A stretch of DNA of 64,000 nt from Trifolium pratense (lineage: Eukaryota; Streptophyta; Magnoliopsida; Fabales; Fabaceae), in the NCBI RefSeq assembly GCF_020283565.1, contig NC_060062.1, positions 21,300,127-21,364,126 of the forward strand. The letters are read 5' to 3'. Position 1 is the first letter of the stretch. Each line of letters opens with the position of its first letter. Position numbers and translations under genes: made by a program. Shown here piece after piece: positions 33,195-46,943 of the stretch. The notes beneath the pieces were generated by a model. The model had not been told where the DNA came from and did no database searches. It was given only the letters and a program-made list of their open reading frames with translations.

Positions 33195-34057
33195 ACAAAT
33201 CATGAATGGTTAACTATCAAGCACATACTCCGACACGACACCGACACGGACACGACGACACCGCTAATGTAAAAAACATATGACATTGACACCGCTACAT
33301 ATTTATAAAAGCGATAAATTGAAAATAAAAAAATATATATGTAAATCTAAGTTGAACAAGTTATTCGTTAAAAAAAGTTTTAAAACAATATACGATAATA
33401 TTTGACCATTTATCTATCCATCTACTAGCGAAAAACTAAAAATATTATAATAAAAATGTAATATCTTCGATCCTTATTGATCTACATTGTTGTTTCGACA
33501 CATCTTTAACTCTTGTAGATATGTCTGGTGTGCCAAAGAAGAGTATAAGTAAAGAAAAAATAATTCTTTTTGGTACATTTGTCCGACACGTGTCATATGA
33601 GTATCTTACAGGTGTCGGACACCGATCGAAAGAATGTCAAAGTAAAGGAAAATTTTACTATTTCCTCATATAGTCACTATCAAGTATACAATCGCTTACT
33701 CTATTATATTTCAAAACAAATAAATAATAAGTTGCATTACTTTCGAAGGGGGAAAAACAAATAAATAATGTCAAAATTAATGACTTACACCAACCCTAGC
33801 AAAGGTTTGGAAAACAAATTCTCCAAGATTAATTTAAGAAATAAAATTGCGCAGAGTAGAAACAATTATAAAAAGCTTGTACACTCTCTCAGTCAACAAA
33901 CTCTAGAGCCTCGTTCTTGAACAAATATATATTTCAACACCCAGAATAAAAAATTACTAGAAACTCTAGAAATCTAAGATAATAGTAACACACTAACACA
34001 AACTGGACAACACCAATATTAGGAGATATAACTAGGTGACCAACACTAATCCAATTC

Positions 34058-34120
<63 letters not shown>

Positions 34121-34936
34121 TTGAAGAAATAAGATGAATTCAACCCCTAACAAATGCAGAGACCTAGAACAAAGACATACACCAGCCTCCAAAAGGGTTG
34201 AGAAACAAATTCTCCAAGATCAGTTTAAGAAATAAAATTGGGCAGAGTGAACCTCCAAAAAGGTTGAGAAACAAATTCTCCAAAGTTAATTTAAGAAATA
34301 AAATTGGGAAGAGTGGAAGTAATTATAAAAAGCTGGTATAGGTATAACTGTAAGTATAACTCTCAGTCAACAAACTCTAGAGCCACATTCAAAAAAATTA
34401 TCAACATCGAGAAAAAAAGTTACTAGAAACTCTAGACCACATGTAAGATAATACTAACCCAAACTGGACAATACGATACAATATTATAAATATGGTATAA
34501 CTAGGTGACCAAACCTAATCCAATGCAAATGAAACTTCCAAAACAATTATGCAAATACCTACTCCAATACTCAATTTAAGTCACCATTCCACACATACAA
34601 CTAAACACTAGCATGCAATATTTTGTGAACATAATAATAGCACAGAAACATCCTTTAGCAAAGCATAAATAGATATTCACATTCATTCATCAAAATAGCT
34701 GAAAGCAAGTGGCAGCAAGTATTCGCAAAGACCTTTCAGCAAAAGGTAAATATTAACAGTCATCCAAAATAGCTGATAAAAAGGACACATGTGTGAAGAC
34801 ATGTGTCCACAAGTATTCAAGAGACCTGACCTTTCAGCAAAGGTTCAATCCAACAGGCATCAAAATAGTTAAGACTTGGGACTAAATAAAGTTTGATTGT
34901 GCAAGAACTACTTAGGATCATAATAACTTGATCAAC
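33195..34936. repeat. Intergenic repeats downstream of AGO4
   Basis: 33228-33620 contains CGACACGGACACG / GTGTCGGACACC tracts of the dispersed MITE family. A block with GAAACAAATTCTCCAAGAT and TTTAAGAAATAAAATTG occurs three times (about 33800, 34200, 34262), with CAGTCAACAAACTCTAGAGCC twice (about 33892 and 34370). A (GA)n microsatellite lies at about 34063-34114. The segment from about 34700 to 34936 may include the AGO4 3' UTR. No separate gene. Confidence 0.5.
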
Positions 34937-37900
34937 TCAAACAAAGAACATAGAATTGCAGACAATGTCATTCAACTTGGGCAACTGAGGGACAGGGGAG
35001 GCATTGATACCACCACCATGGCTGGAGTTAGTTTCAGACTTATCCTCAAACTTCATGAACTGTCCAACCTGGGAAGCAGCCAAGTGTGCATAGCAGATAG
35101 GAGCAACTGCATACAAGGTTTACACTAATATGAGAACTTACTACTCAAAATATAAATACAAACAAATGAATAAAACTCATGATAGAACTTACCAACAGAG
35201 ATAGCAGTGGTGCTCCGCTGATAACTGTTTGACATACAACAAATACTGTTATTAGATACTGCATAATTTACTTCAAAAGATTCCATATACATATATATAT
35301 ATATACCAAAAACATAACTCCAAAACAATGAAATCCGACAGTAAACTTACACATAAGAAAGCGAGTGCACAAGCTCCTGTAAATCATCTGGGGAAAAGCC
35401 AATCTCATCCAAAAGAACATGATAATGTGTTGGCCTGCTTGTGCCCTGAGAACATATTTTGATACTAACATAAATACAAGGTTTGCAATAGAATTTCATG
35501 ACAGAATGCCAGCAAAAAGGAATTCAAGTTATAAATTCACATCATTCAGTTGACACAAATAACCATAACAAACGGTTATAACATAAATAACCATGCAAAC
35601 CAAACAGAAGAAAGGATAAGAGTTTAGAGCAAGCATAATACAATTACAATGGTTATTAGGTGAACAAGAGATGAAAAATGAGCCACATAATACAAAAACA
35701 TTGCCCGATATTACATGAAAAAACAGCAACAATAAAAACAGTAAACAAGATTTCAAGATAATTACGATAATTCTGTATTTCCCAATGAAAATAAGCATAT
35801 ACTGAACTCTGAACGGCTTAGAGTAGACAGGAAAGTAACTGGATAAATCATGCAAAAAGATGAAACAATAAAACCACACATAGGAAAGTTTTAATTGCAT
35901 GAATCATGTGTAAAGATGAAACAATAACACCATACATAAATTAGAAAGATGCAAACAAATAACACCCACACAAAAGAAAAAATGTAGTTACAGTTAAAAG
36001 AACATCAGTCATGGAACTTTAAAAAATCAAACTCAACAGAAATGCACATCAACAAAAAAGAGTAAAAGTCACTCACAATCATTCCTGCATGTGCACACAG
36101 ATAGAAATCATAATTTCTAGGATGACAAATTTTGTTGTCAACAACAGTTCCTGCAAAATAAAAAAAGTTAAGAAAACATGAATGAAACCAACTTTATGTA
36201 TTAAATAATGGAACTATGAATCTTAAGAAAAAGCAGCTACCAGGTGGCACGTTATCTGGGGATCCAGGCTGGAAGAATTTCGTGTGATGGTTCTTCTGGG
36301 CAACAATCACCAAAAACTTGGGATTCCAGGTTTCATCCAGAAATTTACATGCCTAAAATTTGAATGACTGATTAATTCCAAAAAATTAACAATTCATATA
36401 TTAAAAGAAAATTTGAACAATTTAAGAACCTCAATGACTTGGCTCAGTTCAATGTTCAACACTTGGTTAAACTGGGACTCACTGACACCATCCCTACATT
36501 CATAAGCAGAAAAAAATTCAGTTCAGTAGCACAACAGAACAGTCACAAACACCATCAAAAACAGTAAAGCAGACTAATAGATATGAACTGCATATAATAG
36601 GATTAATTACATTCGTATAAAATAATAACAAGTTAAAGAAAATGAATGGTACAAAATTGGGAAAGAAAGTTAACCTGAAAATGATAATGTTGTCGGGTTT
36701 TCGGTTCCCAGAACTTGTATAGAAATCAATCAAGAGCTCCCTGCATATCATAAAACAAATACTCAATAAATAAACCATCAACTGAAAGCTGTTGCAAATC
36801 ATTTAAAGATCAAAACACTGCCTCAGGGGCCCAATCACACAAATATGCAAGACATTAGAACATAATAGTGCAGGGATCTTGTGATCATATAGAATCCAAA
36901 AGAAGAGGAGTTTGCTATACAAATAGATGTGATATACAGCAATGGGCCAAATAGATGTGAAACAAACACTGCAGCAATTCATGCTGAATTAATTTCAAGG
37001 AATAAAAAAATAAGCAAACCTTATAATTCCTTCATCGATCTCGTCGTCTACTGGCTTGAACAAATTGTCTATCATTTCCACCTTCGCACCCTGAGTTCGG
37101 ACGCATGCCCTATATTTAGATATCATAGGCCATTGCCTCGAGCTTACAACCTACATATGTATGCAAACAGAAAAATCAATCAATATTTAGATAACTGTAA
37201 GTTGTATGCTGAGAACATAAAATATACTCAACTTGCGGCATAATTTTAAAAACATAAAATGTTCATTACCGCAGCAATTGAAGGAATTTCAGTTTGCCCA
37301 GGTGAACCATGAGAAACATCCATGCCCAAAATGAGAGTGGGAGATTTTGATACAATAGGAATAGATGGAGAATGTTCAACACCCAACAGAGAATTCATTC
37401 CACCAAGCTACAATAGGTGGAAAAAAAAAAACTTAAACGGGAGGGAGGACAAAAGGAAATGGCTGATGAGACAGTTTAAGAGAAACCGATATAAGAATTA
37501 ATATACCTTAGCATTTATCTTCAGCAAAACATTTGTCAGATACTGGTCATTTACTCGAGTTGGAGCTATGCACTGAGTAACAATTCCAAAATCAGCAAGA
37601 CACTTCTTCTTCCACGGACCTTCACATATCCAATTAATTTTGATTTAGAATGGCATATAACAAGTGTATTAAAAAAACGTAAACAAAACATGGAAGGAAA
37701 TATATCAAAGAACTAACCATAAAGATCCGAGTTCTTCCTCTCCGGAAGCAGACAAAGGAGAAACTTAGGAGCACCTGGAAGTTTGGACTGAGCATATTCA
37801 AACATCTTCTCAACTCTTACCAAAGGCGGTGCCCGCCTAAACTGACCATTTTCTTCAAATACATCAAATGGTTGTTCCACGTGCTGCCAAAAGCAAACGA

Positions 37901-38866
37901 CAGAATGAAGTTAAGACCCTTTTTTATTTGCATAAGTTAAGACCCTTTTTTATGTTTATCAGTTAACATGCTGTAACAGAACTTACGATTCCTTTCATTC
38001 CTCCACATTTGATCAGATCTCTTACAAGTCCTCGCACATCACAACGAGCAGAAAAGTTCACCACAGCCCATTTCTCAATTTTAACAGGTTGCACAATTTT
38101 CTGGAAACATTATTAAAACATTAGGGAAAAAGGTTTTGATTAAAAGATTAAAAAAATTATTAAAAAAAAAACAAAGATTTGACATGAATACCTTATTATT
38201 AAAATTCCATCTCCCATTTCTGGGACTGAAATCTTCACCGTTGCCAAACTTCAACTGAAGATAATTTAGCAAAAGTTTAATACCACTTTTGTAGAACTCA
38301 TAATAGATACAAGTCAAATGGCATCAGTAGCATGTATGGTCAATTCTTAAATACATGGACTACTCACTCAAGGCGCAATTAATACAACTGAGCAAACTAA
38401 TAGTGCCAAAGGGTAACAGAAAGATTTCCTTAAAAATATGCAAAAGGTAAGGTAGCTTCTAAGGTTAAGGGCGTATATTTTGAAATCAAATATGCAACAA
38501 AAACAATGATTTATTGTTCAAAAGGTGGAAAAAAAGACTCATAAAAACTTTAATAGCATCTTTTCTTGTGATTTTTTCAAGAAAAAATTATTAAAGACAC
38601 TCTGCAAACAGCTTTCAAATAAATACCAAATATGAGACAACCAAGAAATAACACTAAATAGTGATTTACAAGAGAGGTATCATAAAAGAACAATACCCTT
38701 GGAGCCTGCAAAACCCTCCCATCAACTTGTGTGAACCCAGAGGTGATTGAAATGCCACAGTTACGGAGCATAGCCTCAGAGCCATAGTCGCTTGTTCTCA
38801 ATGCCTGTAAATCAGGAAATAGAATTCAGTAAAGTGACATTTAAACAAAAATCTAATCAATACACA

Positions 38867-38918
<52 letters not shown>

Positions 38919-41129
38919 AAGAGGCTTACATCTTGTAAGACTGTCATCCGTTCTTTAGGCTTCTGCCTTGACTTTTCCACAAGGGATGACCTTTGAAGAG
39001 TGGAAAGGGCTTTGGTATACCGTTGGAGGGATACCAATGAGCAGAGCTAAGGAAAAAACATAAAACAGTAGAAAGTAGTTAACAAGCAGTGAAGACAAAT
39101 AGTTTCTAAAGTCACTAATTCTTGAGAAAATGAATTGTTAAGCACCTAAACTATATCAACAGGAACATAAGTTTGTGAATTTATTCTTAGATTCTTTAGA
39201 AAATGAATCTATAACATTTACGGTATAGCCGACATCTGTTTACAGATCTCTGGAGTGACCAAAGAATAGGTAAATTATATACAATAGCTGCGTGTATGAG
39301 AGACTAGGCAAGATTGGGAGCACTTTAAACTAAAACACATTCTAAGATTACGACTAAACTAATTTAAAGCCACTAATCTACCTCAATTGGGACATATGTA
39401 GGGCGCTTAGGCTTTCCAACATTGATACAGGGAAGGTCAGCAGAGTAGTTCAAAGGAATCTTTCGGCGGTTAACAAAATAATCGTAAACTGTGATCTCTT
39501 CAGAATCATCTTCACCGCCACCTCTCTTCTTCAGTGTAAACCTACATTGATGCATCTTCATTAATAACAACATCCATTATGTAGGCAGCAAATTCAAGTA
39601 ACAATACCAGACAGTAAGAAAGTTAAAAGCATATCACAAATAAAGGAATCAATATATAGAACAATTACAGCTGGTCTTTGCAAGGCAATTCACTCAGCCC
39701 AGTAATCTTGTACTCCTGGTTAGATGGGCTGGCTGTAACCCTCAAATTCTTCAGAGTCCTTTTAGCCTGCACAATAAATATACATGGGATCAGATCTTGG
39801 TATAGTTGAACAACAGTTGAGCATAACAAACAGTTGAAGAACAATTAAACAAAACAAAAAAGTCTTCAGAACATTTGGTTACCTTATTCCAGTCAAGGTT
39901 GAAGGGATCCCTAACATTCTGATTTGCAATTAAGAAATCAACAACAGGTCCAGGACGGACAATCATAGTTGTGGACACATCTACAAAAAATAGAAAGAAA
40001 TAACGTATGAGGAGAAATTATTATTCAGATGATAAGCTAGATAATAAAAGCAAGCATTAAGATCAAACCTATATTCAAAGACAGCCCACTTTGTGTGGTT
40101 CTAAAGCTGGAATGCAGCCCTCTGCATCCAAGTACACCACCTCCAACATCAGTAAAATTCTTAGGATCATTGTGGAAGAAATTTTGTCGCACAAGCAGAC
40201 AGCCTCTGCAATAGATATTACAATGATATTATTATTGCTGTTATGATAGACTAAATAAAAACACATATGTTGGAAACAAAAACCACGCACTGTTTGGCAG
40301 CATGTTGTCTCAAGATAATATCAAGAACCCTGATGGCTTCTTGATAATTCTCTGTTTCATGCCCTTTCAAGGCATTGGCAATGGCCTGCAGTGGAATTTT
40401 GGAGGCAAAACTGATCTCAACTTTGTAACTCTTTGATCTGTAGGATTTTTTCAACCTCTTCCTATCAGCATCATTTGGACTTCCATGCCCATCAGGGCTG
40501 CAGTTACCATTGTTCCTATAAAAGAAAAAGTTAAATATCAGAAACAGAAATAACAATGTACAACAACAATTTCAAAAACTAGGCTCCAGACATTTCAACC
40601 TGTTTGATACAACATCATCAAGAACAACTGTAAACTCAAGCTTGTTCTGTGCTAAAGAGCCAATAGTGAAGAGAGTTTTCTCTCCATCATAGGCAATGTC
40701 CTTTCCATTCAGCTCAGAATTATAAGTCTCTTGAACTCTGTCCAGTATCTTCCTACCAGAACCTTTGCCTTCAACAGGGCGTCCATCTTCATAAAATAAA
40801 GCCACCTACACAAATACACAGTAATAGTCAACACTTAACCAAAAATAAACATACAACTAATAGCATCAAACCACTGAATCATGAAATACAATACATACAC
40901 TGTACTGGAAGAAGTATCCATCAGTGTTTTTCACATCAACTTTAAAATGATTGGTCAGCAAAGGAAGTTTGTTTCCCTTTGAACCTAGGCCACGCCTAGC
41001 CATTGGAACCTTAGTAGGAAGCTTCCTTTTGACATGCTCATATGGTTCAACAATTTTGATTGGCTCCACATCAGAAGGAACGATAGGAGGTGGTGGGGGC
41101 AAACAGTCTTCAGTCTCTTGGGAACCCAT
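34937..41129 (-). CDS. AGO4: Argonaute 4, 22 coding exons
   Basis: Exons by splice signals and family alignment: 41129-40899, 40805-40600, 40515-40291, 40205-40069, 39980-39883, 39766-39669, 39541-39382, 39046-38930, 38804-38697, 38254-38192, 38100-37987, 37883-37718, 37619-37507, 37407-37270, 37150-37020, 36740-36675, 36493-36430, 36352-36241, 36150-36077, 35445-35351, 35224-35193, 35106-34937. They total 2718 nt (905 residues) with no stop. It has a proline-rich start, N domain ([11 protein letters not shown]), linker, PAZ and PIWI. The slicer triad is intact: D642 (LGMDVSHG), D725 (FRDGVSESQ), H857 (CYAHLAA). AGO4 binds 24-nt siRNAs and guides DRM2 methylation with Pol V transcripts in the nucleus (family knowledge). 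All introns used are GT-AG. One oddity: it ends FFV rather than the usual FFC. Paralogues AGO6, AGO8 and AGO9 are less likely but not excluded. Confidence 0.95.
38867..38921. repeat. (CA)n(TA)n microsatellite in an AGO4 intron
   Basis: A compound CA then TA run lies directly beside the donor of the exon ending at 38930, only about 8 bases away. Length variation here could affect splicing of that intron; this is a positional inference. Confidence 0.8.
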
Positions 41130-41132
41130 ATC

Positions 41133-42374
41133 CTGAATGAATACATGAAAAGATTCTTAGTACAAAACCCCACTAAAAAAACACTAACAAGGTTATATTA
41201 ATCAACCAGTCAATACAAGTAAACCCCAAAACAGATAACAGAATGGCAAATGCAAAAACTAAAAATCATGAAGTAGTGATTTGAAAACACTGACTCCAAA
41301 AAAATCTAAAAAAGTATCTACTGAATCCTCAACCATTCAATGCAAGGCAACTAAAAACACCAGAAAACAAGTGAAACAAAATAAAGAACAAAAAAACTAA
41401 ATAAAAACTACTCTGAAAAATTATTAGTACAAAACCCCACTAAGTACAAATCTTTAAGTCACCACAACAATAAACCCCAAAGCAGTGATGTACAAATCAT
41501 AACTCCAAAAAAAATCCAGAATAAATCTACTAAGTACTAAAACATGCAAAGCAACTAAAAATACCAAAAAATACGAGTCACCAACCCAAATATAAAAACT
41601 ACTCTAAAAGCAAAAACAAAAACTACTCAGAAAATACTTTTAACATTTAAAGGCTAAAATCAGAGCTAGAGAAACATAGAGTAAAGAAAAAATTCTCTAA
41701 CAGCAAAACCAGGGTAAATACTCACAAATACAGAAAAATCGTTCAACATAACACAGTACTCACCACAAACAAAAAAAAAACAAAAATAATTCCGAAAAAC
41801 TAGGGTTAAAAACAGAGCTAGTGAAAGCAAAAATAGTAAAGTAGCAAAATCATACAAAATCTAAACAAATAAGCTTAACATAAATCTCTCATAGTAACAC
41901 TTGATTCACTAAACAAAAAAAATAACTAAAATATTTCTAAGAAACTAGGGTTAAAATCAGAGATAGTGAAAACAAAAAGAGTAAAAACCAAAATCATGCA
42001 AAAATTTCAAGCAAATAAGCTAAACATTGTGAAATAGAAATCAGATCATAAACAACAAAAGCAAAACGAAGAAGAAACTCAAAAACGTGACTATCAAACA
42101 AAAGATCAACACATGCAAAGCAAAAATTTCACCAAAATCAAAGAGAAACTACATCAACAGTACTACATTACATAAAACCCTAAAAAATCAACAACGAAAC
42201 TTAAAAACAGTGAAAATCATCACATACCAAAAAATTAGCTAAAAAAGGAAAATCACGAAATCGAAACGGTAAGATAAAACGAAAAAGCAGTGTTAATCGG
42301 AGAAAATCGAAGAGTAATCGTGAGAAAGAGATGAAAGAATGTTAAGCTATGAAGGTTTTTGGAGAAACCCTAAC
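41133..42374 (-). other. Putative 5' UTR intron of AGO4
   Basis: An acceptor TTCAG lies 3 bases before the ATG; upstream there is 1.2 kb of AT-rich non-coding sequence and a donor AAG/GTTAGG at 42375/42374, preceded by a CT-rich leader (TTCACTCTCGTTTTCTCTC). Leader introns are common in plant AGO genes. Inferred, no transcript evidence. Confidence 0.55.
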
Positions 42375-42444
42375 CTTAAATCAGAGAGAAAACGAGAGTG
42401 AAGTTTTTTGGTGAACCGTACTCACTCGTCACTCACTGTGGTGG

Positions 42445-42454
42445 TATTTAAATA
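42445..42454 (-). promoter_or_regulatory. Probable AGO4 TATA box
   Basis: TATTTAAATA stands about 30 bases before the CT-rich leader (42375-42425). GC content rises here compared with surrounding DNA. Confidence 0.55.
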
Positions 42455-42455
42455 G

Positions 42456-45029
42456 TGGAGTGTGAGAGTGTGTGAGGGTGCACCGCACCGTAGTTTCTAT
42501 TGCGTCAAGTTATAACAAACGGTGACGTTTCTACAGTATATTACGTACGGTTCGTATGATGTAGTGTGATGATCACACTCAATGATGTGATGGATGGATA
42601 AGATTTAATCAACGGTTTTGGTAGTGGAATATGACACGCGCGGATTACGTGATGACCGTTTTGATTTCGTTCGGAAAATGTAATGTGTCCAAGTGGTGTG
42701 GGGTCCACTTACTCCTTCACACCATAAACACTTTTTTGATAATTAAAATATTTTAATTTCTTAACAAAAAAAATTAATTTTTATAAAATACTCCTAACAA
42801 ACCCTTTGGTGGGTTCTATAAGATGGAAATATATTAAAAAATACTAATGTTTTCTAAATAGAAAATGACTTTTCGTTGGTATATTCCTGACAAATTTTTC
42901 GTGGTGGATAAGTCACTTTTTTTTTTGTACATGTGGTGGATAAGGCACTTTGCAAAAACACTACTCCAGGAGATTAATCGCGTTTTGCGAAAGCACTTTT
43001 CAATAGTTATACGGTACTAATATATAATTTTGGGCTATTTGAAATAGGCTAATTTTTAGCTTATGAAAATAGTTTAAGTAAATAAGTAAATTTTTTATAA
43101 TAATTCATAAATTTTTATTAACAAAAATCGCAATTTTATAAAATATCTTTTCATAAAATATTTTAAAAAAGCTTATTTATTTGCATGAGATATTTCGTAT
43201 AAGCTTAAAAATAAGTCAATTTAAAAGAGATTTTGTATATTATTCATAAGCTTATCAAAAATAGTTTCTGAAAAAATTGTTTAGGAGATACAATTTTTGT
43301 TAGTGAAAGCGTATAAATTAATATAAAAAATTATTTATTTGCACAAGTTATTTTTAATAAGTTTAAAAATAAGTTAATCATAACCTATGAAGCACGACAC
43401 AGACACGGACACCGGACACGACACATACACTGACACGTCGACACCGATAAAAATTTGAAAAAATAACAAAATTTAGTGTAATCATAAGTGTCGATGTCGG
43501 ACACGGACACCGACACGTATCGGACACGGACACACCTAATCTGAAAAGTGTCGGTGCTTCCTAAATCATAATGCGCCAACAAATTATTTGTTTTTCTAAA
43601 GCACTTTTCGATGTATACTATAAAATACTATAGAGTCTAAACTCACTTGAATGTGGGAGTATCTATCTCACATATATTTTTACAAAGATTAATAATTATT
43701 ATATGATGGTGGAAATGTCCATAAAAAAAATATATATTATGATGGTAAAAATGTATATGTATCTACCTCACATATTTTTTCTGGTCAAAACTTTTTGTAT
43801 TCTCTTATACTAAATACTACTAAATTACTGCTAATAACTACGTAAAATATTGATATTGATTAATACAAATTTATTGTTTTTCTATTCAATAAAACAAATA
43901 GTAGTCAAATTAATTTCCAGTCAAAATAAATAAAAATATTGTTTTTTTAAAGAAATAGAAAATAGATACAGTATATTGGTTTTGGTATATGAGAAAAAGA
44001 GTTGAAAAAAATATGGAAAGCAAATTAGTACAAGACAAAAGGTGTAATAACAGCGATGGTAGTACGTATTTGCCAAATAAACCACTATGGCATCAGCGAG
44101 GATGAGGTGTGTGTGTGATTCTCGTTTCAGGTTCTTCAACTACCCACTGTTGAAGAATCCAAAGTCCAGAGTTTTACTCATTACTATTAATAAATGACTA
44201 TAATTTGTGTTGAGCTCGTGAAAAATAAAGTCCACTGTTCAACTCTTTTTTTGGTTACTAATTTAACTTGGTCAAATAATTTGTGTTGTGGGAAATTAAA
44301 TTAGAAAATTACTAGGGAGTTTAAGTGATCATAAATCTAAAGTTCAGAGTTTTGCCGATTCATCATCATAATAATGAGTATTGAACTCCTTTTTTTGGTA
44401 CTAATTTAACTTGGTCAAATAATTTGTGTTGTGAAAAATTAAATTAGAAAATTACTAGAGATCAAGTTTTAAGTGGTTCGCGTCAAAAAAAAAAGTTTCA
44501 GTGGTTATAATTTTTGTAGTTAATGATTTAATTTAACGAATAGTTATTGAAATTAAGGGATTATTGAGTTTTTTATGATAATAATAATCTTAGTTAAATT
44601 TTTAGAAGCATCAATTTTTTTGACAGATTTTATATACCTTCAGTTCAACTCTAAATATCAGATTTTTTTTAAGCAACAAATTTTACATCGTCTTGAAAGT
44701 TAGTTAAGGAACTTGACCCTAATTGCGACCTGCCTGTAAAATTAAAGTTATCGAGCAAAGTGGGACCTTAATAGTGACTTGTCTGCCGGTAGAACCAACA
44801 TTGTAAAGTTCTTGACCCAAGAACAAAGGAAAAGTTCTCACAATATAGAAAACTCTCAAATTGATCAAACTTCAAGTTGTGATTTGAGAAGTACATATCC
44901 ATGTTTATAGTCTAATCTTGACATAGTAAAATTTATTCTCACTTCAATGCAATTATCATTAGAAAATAAGCACTAAACATGGATGGATGAATATAATTTC
45001 TCACTAGTCACTGTGATGAATTAGAGCAA
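42456..45029. other. Intergenic between AGO4 promoter and transposon cluster
   Basis: No gene is supported. It contains a MITE at 43386-43561 (separate entry) and a roughly 170-bp tandem duplication (about 44158-44300 and 44335-44470, sharing AATTTAACTTGGTCAAATAA). The 72-codon frame on the minus strand at 43921-44139 lacks recognisable features. Confidence 0.45.
43386..43561. mobile_element. MITE, TATGAAGCAC family
   Basis: Starts TATGAAGCACGACACAGACA and ends ...GTGTCGGTGCTTC, with internal GACACGGACACC and its inverse. The same ends delimit 60811-60957, and fragments occur near 1280, 23200, 33230 and 57620. Terminal inversion and repetition across the window support a MITE; superfamily unknown. 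Confidence 0.7.
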
Positions 45030-45036
45030 TTAGAGC

Positions 45037-45682
45037 CAGTGGCGGAACCAGAAAAAATATCGTGGGTGGGCCGAAAAATAGTCAATCTATTTTTAAATTG
45101 AATTTTTTGCTCCCCTATTTTCACATGTTACAATTTTGGTACCAACAAACTATATTTTTACTCTAAAAATTGTAATTTTTTGCTATAAAGGTGATTTACT
45201 GTCTCCAACATTGAATCTAAAGATGAAATATCAAATTTGAGACCAACATTCACAATTTTTTCCCATTAAAATTCGATAATTTTACAGCAAAAAAATAATA
45301 AAAAAATATTGAGATAGGACTAAAATTGCAACAAATGTGAAAATATGAGACTTGAAAAATTTAATATTAATTAAACATATTTGTTTATGTCATTTCATAT
45401 TTATATATGCTAGTTCAACTGCTAATCTTATCTATTATTATAAATTCAATTAATTATGAACTAACATTTACACTAATACTTGAACTAATATGTGTATTGA
45501 ATTACTTATAATCATCAATAATATACTATAAATTAATATTTACATTAATATTTGTACATATATATACCGGGTGACTTAAAATCATTAATAATACATTTAA
45601 ATTAATACCCTACATATAAAAAATAAAAAAAATTGGGGGTGGGGGTGGACCGTGGCCCACCTCAGCCCACCCCTAGTTCCGC
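45037..45682. mobile_element. Small element with GCGGAAC ends
   Basis: Flanked by TTAGAGC (45030-45036 and 45683-45689). The left end CAGTGGCGGAACCAG and right end CTAGTTCCGC form short inverted repeats. The right end contains a GGGGGTGGGGGTGG tract and its near-inverse. The interior is AT-rich and non-coding. Superfamily not assigned. Confidence 0.65.
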
Positions 45683-45728
45683 TTAGAGCACTACTATGAA
45701 GCATATGAAGATGTTAGGAGAAAACTAA

Positions 45729-46617
45729 GGGTCCGTTTGGTGCGCAGGATAGGATAGTGATAGGATAGAATATAAAACAGGAAAAGGGTAGAATAAGATA
45801 TCAGCAGGATAACAGTTATCCTCGGTTATCCTATCTTGTATTTGGTGCACACAAAATAACAAACATGATAACTATTATATCATGTTTTTAATACATACTT
45901 GCTCATAATAATATGATAAGATATATAAAATATTTAAATGATAAAATTACCCTTGTAAATCAGTTGTTATTTTTTAAAAATTATTTTGTAATATTTTGAA
46001 TTTTTTAAATAAAAAAAATATAAATAAGTAATCAAATAAATTTATATAATTTTAAATAAAAAACATGAGAAAATAATAAAGTTTAATTTTTTATATGAAT
46101 CATGATCAAATAAATAACCCAATGATATATACATGTTAGATAAGTTAAATAAATATATGATATATCTCATACGTAAATAATAAAAATACCATTGCAAAAT
46201 AATTATATTTAATTTCTTATAAAATTTAAATTAATATCCATATTTTACGATTTTTTAATAATTAGTTTACTTTAAAATATTGTAATTTTAGTATAATTTT
46301 GATTTTTTTTAGATTATGCAAATTACAAAATTACCCTTGTGAGAAAATCACATGCATATTTAAAAATTAATTATTTTATTAATTTTCATTTTTTTTTTTA
46401 AATATATTTTATAGAATAAATAAGTAAAAAAAGAAAATTATCCTACCTGCTGGTAACCCAGCTCAAATTCACGATAAGAATTTTAACTAGAGAGACATGA
46501 TAGGATAAGCTACAGGATTAACTTATCATATGCTGCTGTGTCACCAAACACTGGACTGAAACAAGATATGATACAATTATCTTATTCTGTCTCTTATCAT
46601 GTGCACCAAACTTGCCC
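45729..46617. mobile_element. PIF/Harbinger-type non-autonomous element
   Basis: Left end GGGTCCGTTTGGTGCGCAGG and right end ...CATGTGCACCAAACTTGCCC are inverted, flanked by TAA (45726-45728, 46618-46620). The three-base TAA target and GGG...GTTTGG terminus suit Tourist/Harbinger. Repeated AGGATA/TATCCT motifs lie near both ends. 889 bp, no transposase. Confidence 0.88.
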
Positions 46618-46754
46618 TAAATGTCATCTAAAATTCCACCATATAAAAATAAAACAAAAATTGGACTTATTATTAGACCACAAGTCGGTCCATGCATTGT
46701 TCTCAAAGTATCTTCATCCATTTGTAAGAAATTGATCTAAGTTGGTACAATCTC

Positions 46755-46855
46755 TTAAAAAACAGTAAAGGTGAATAAGTAAAGTGTCCAGAATTCGAAC
46801 CCTGACTCCTGCATATAAAATGCGATGTTCATATCAATTGAGCTAAACTCAAATG
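46755..46855 (-). mobile_element. tRNA-derived SINE remnant
   Basis: On the minus strand: GTTTAGCTCAATTGATATGA (A box) and AGTCAGGGTTCGAATTCTGG (B box) with ATTTTATATGCAGGAG between. No body or tail is recognisable. Confidence 0.55.
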
Positions 46856-46943
46856 AACCACATACTTTCTAATAACGACGGATCCAGAATTTTTTTTCGG
46901 TGGGGATTAAAAAATATTACAACTAATACTTTTTGGGTCTTGC

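Noticed and set aside
34937..42454. Functional coupling of AGO4 with the nearby TRIM palindrome as a silencing system
   Set aside because: They are 20 kb apart with unrelated elements between; AGO4 acts genome-wide, and nothing in the sequence links them.
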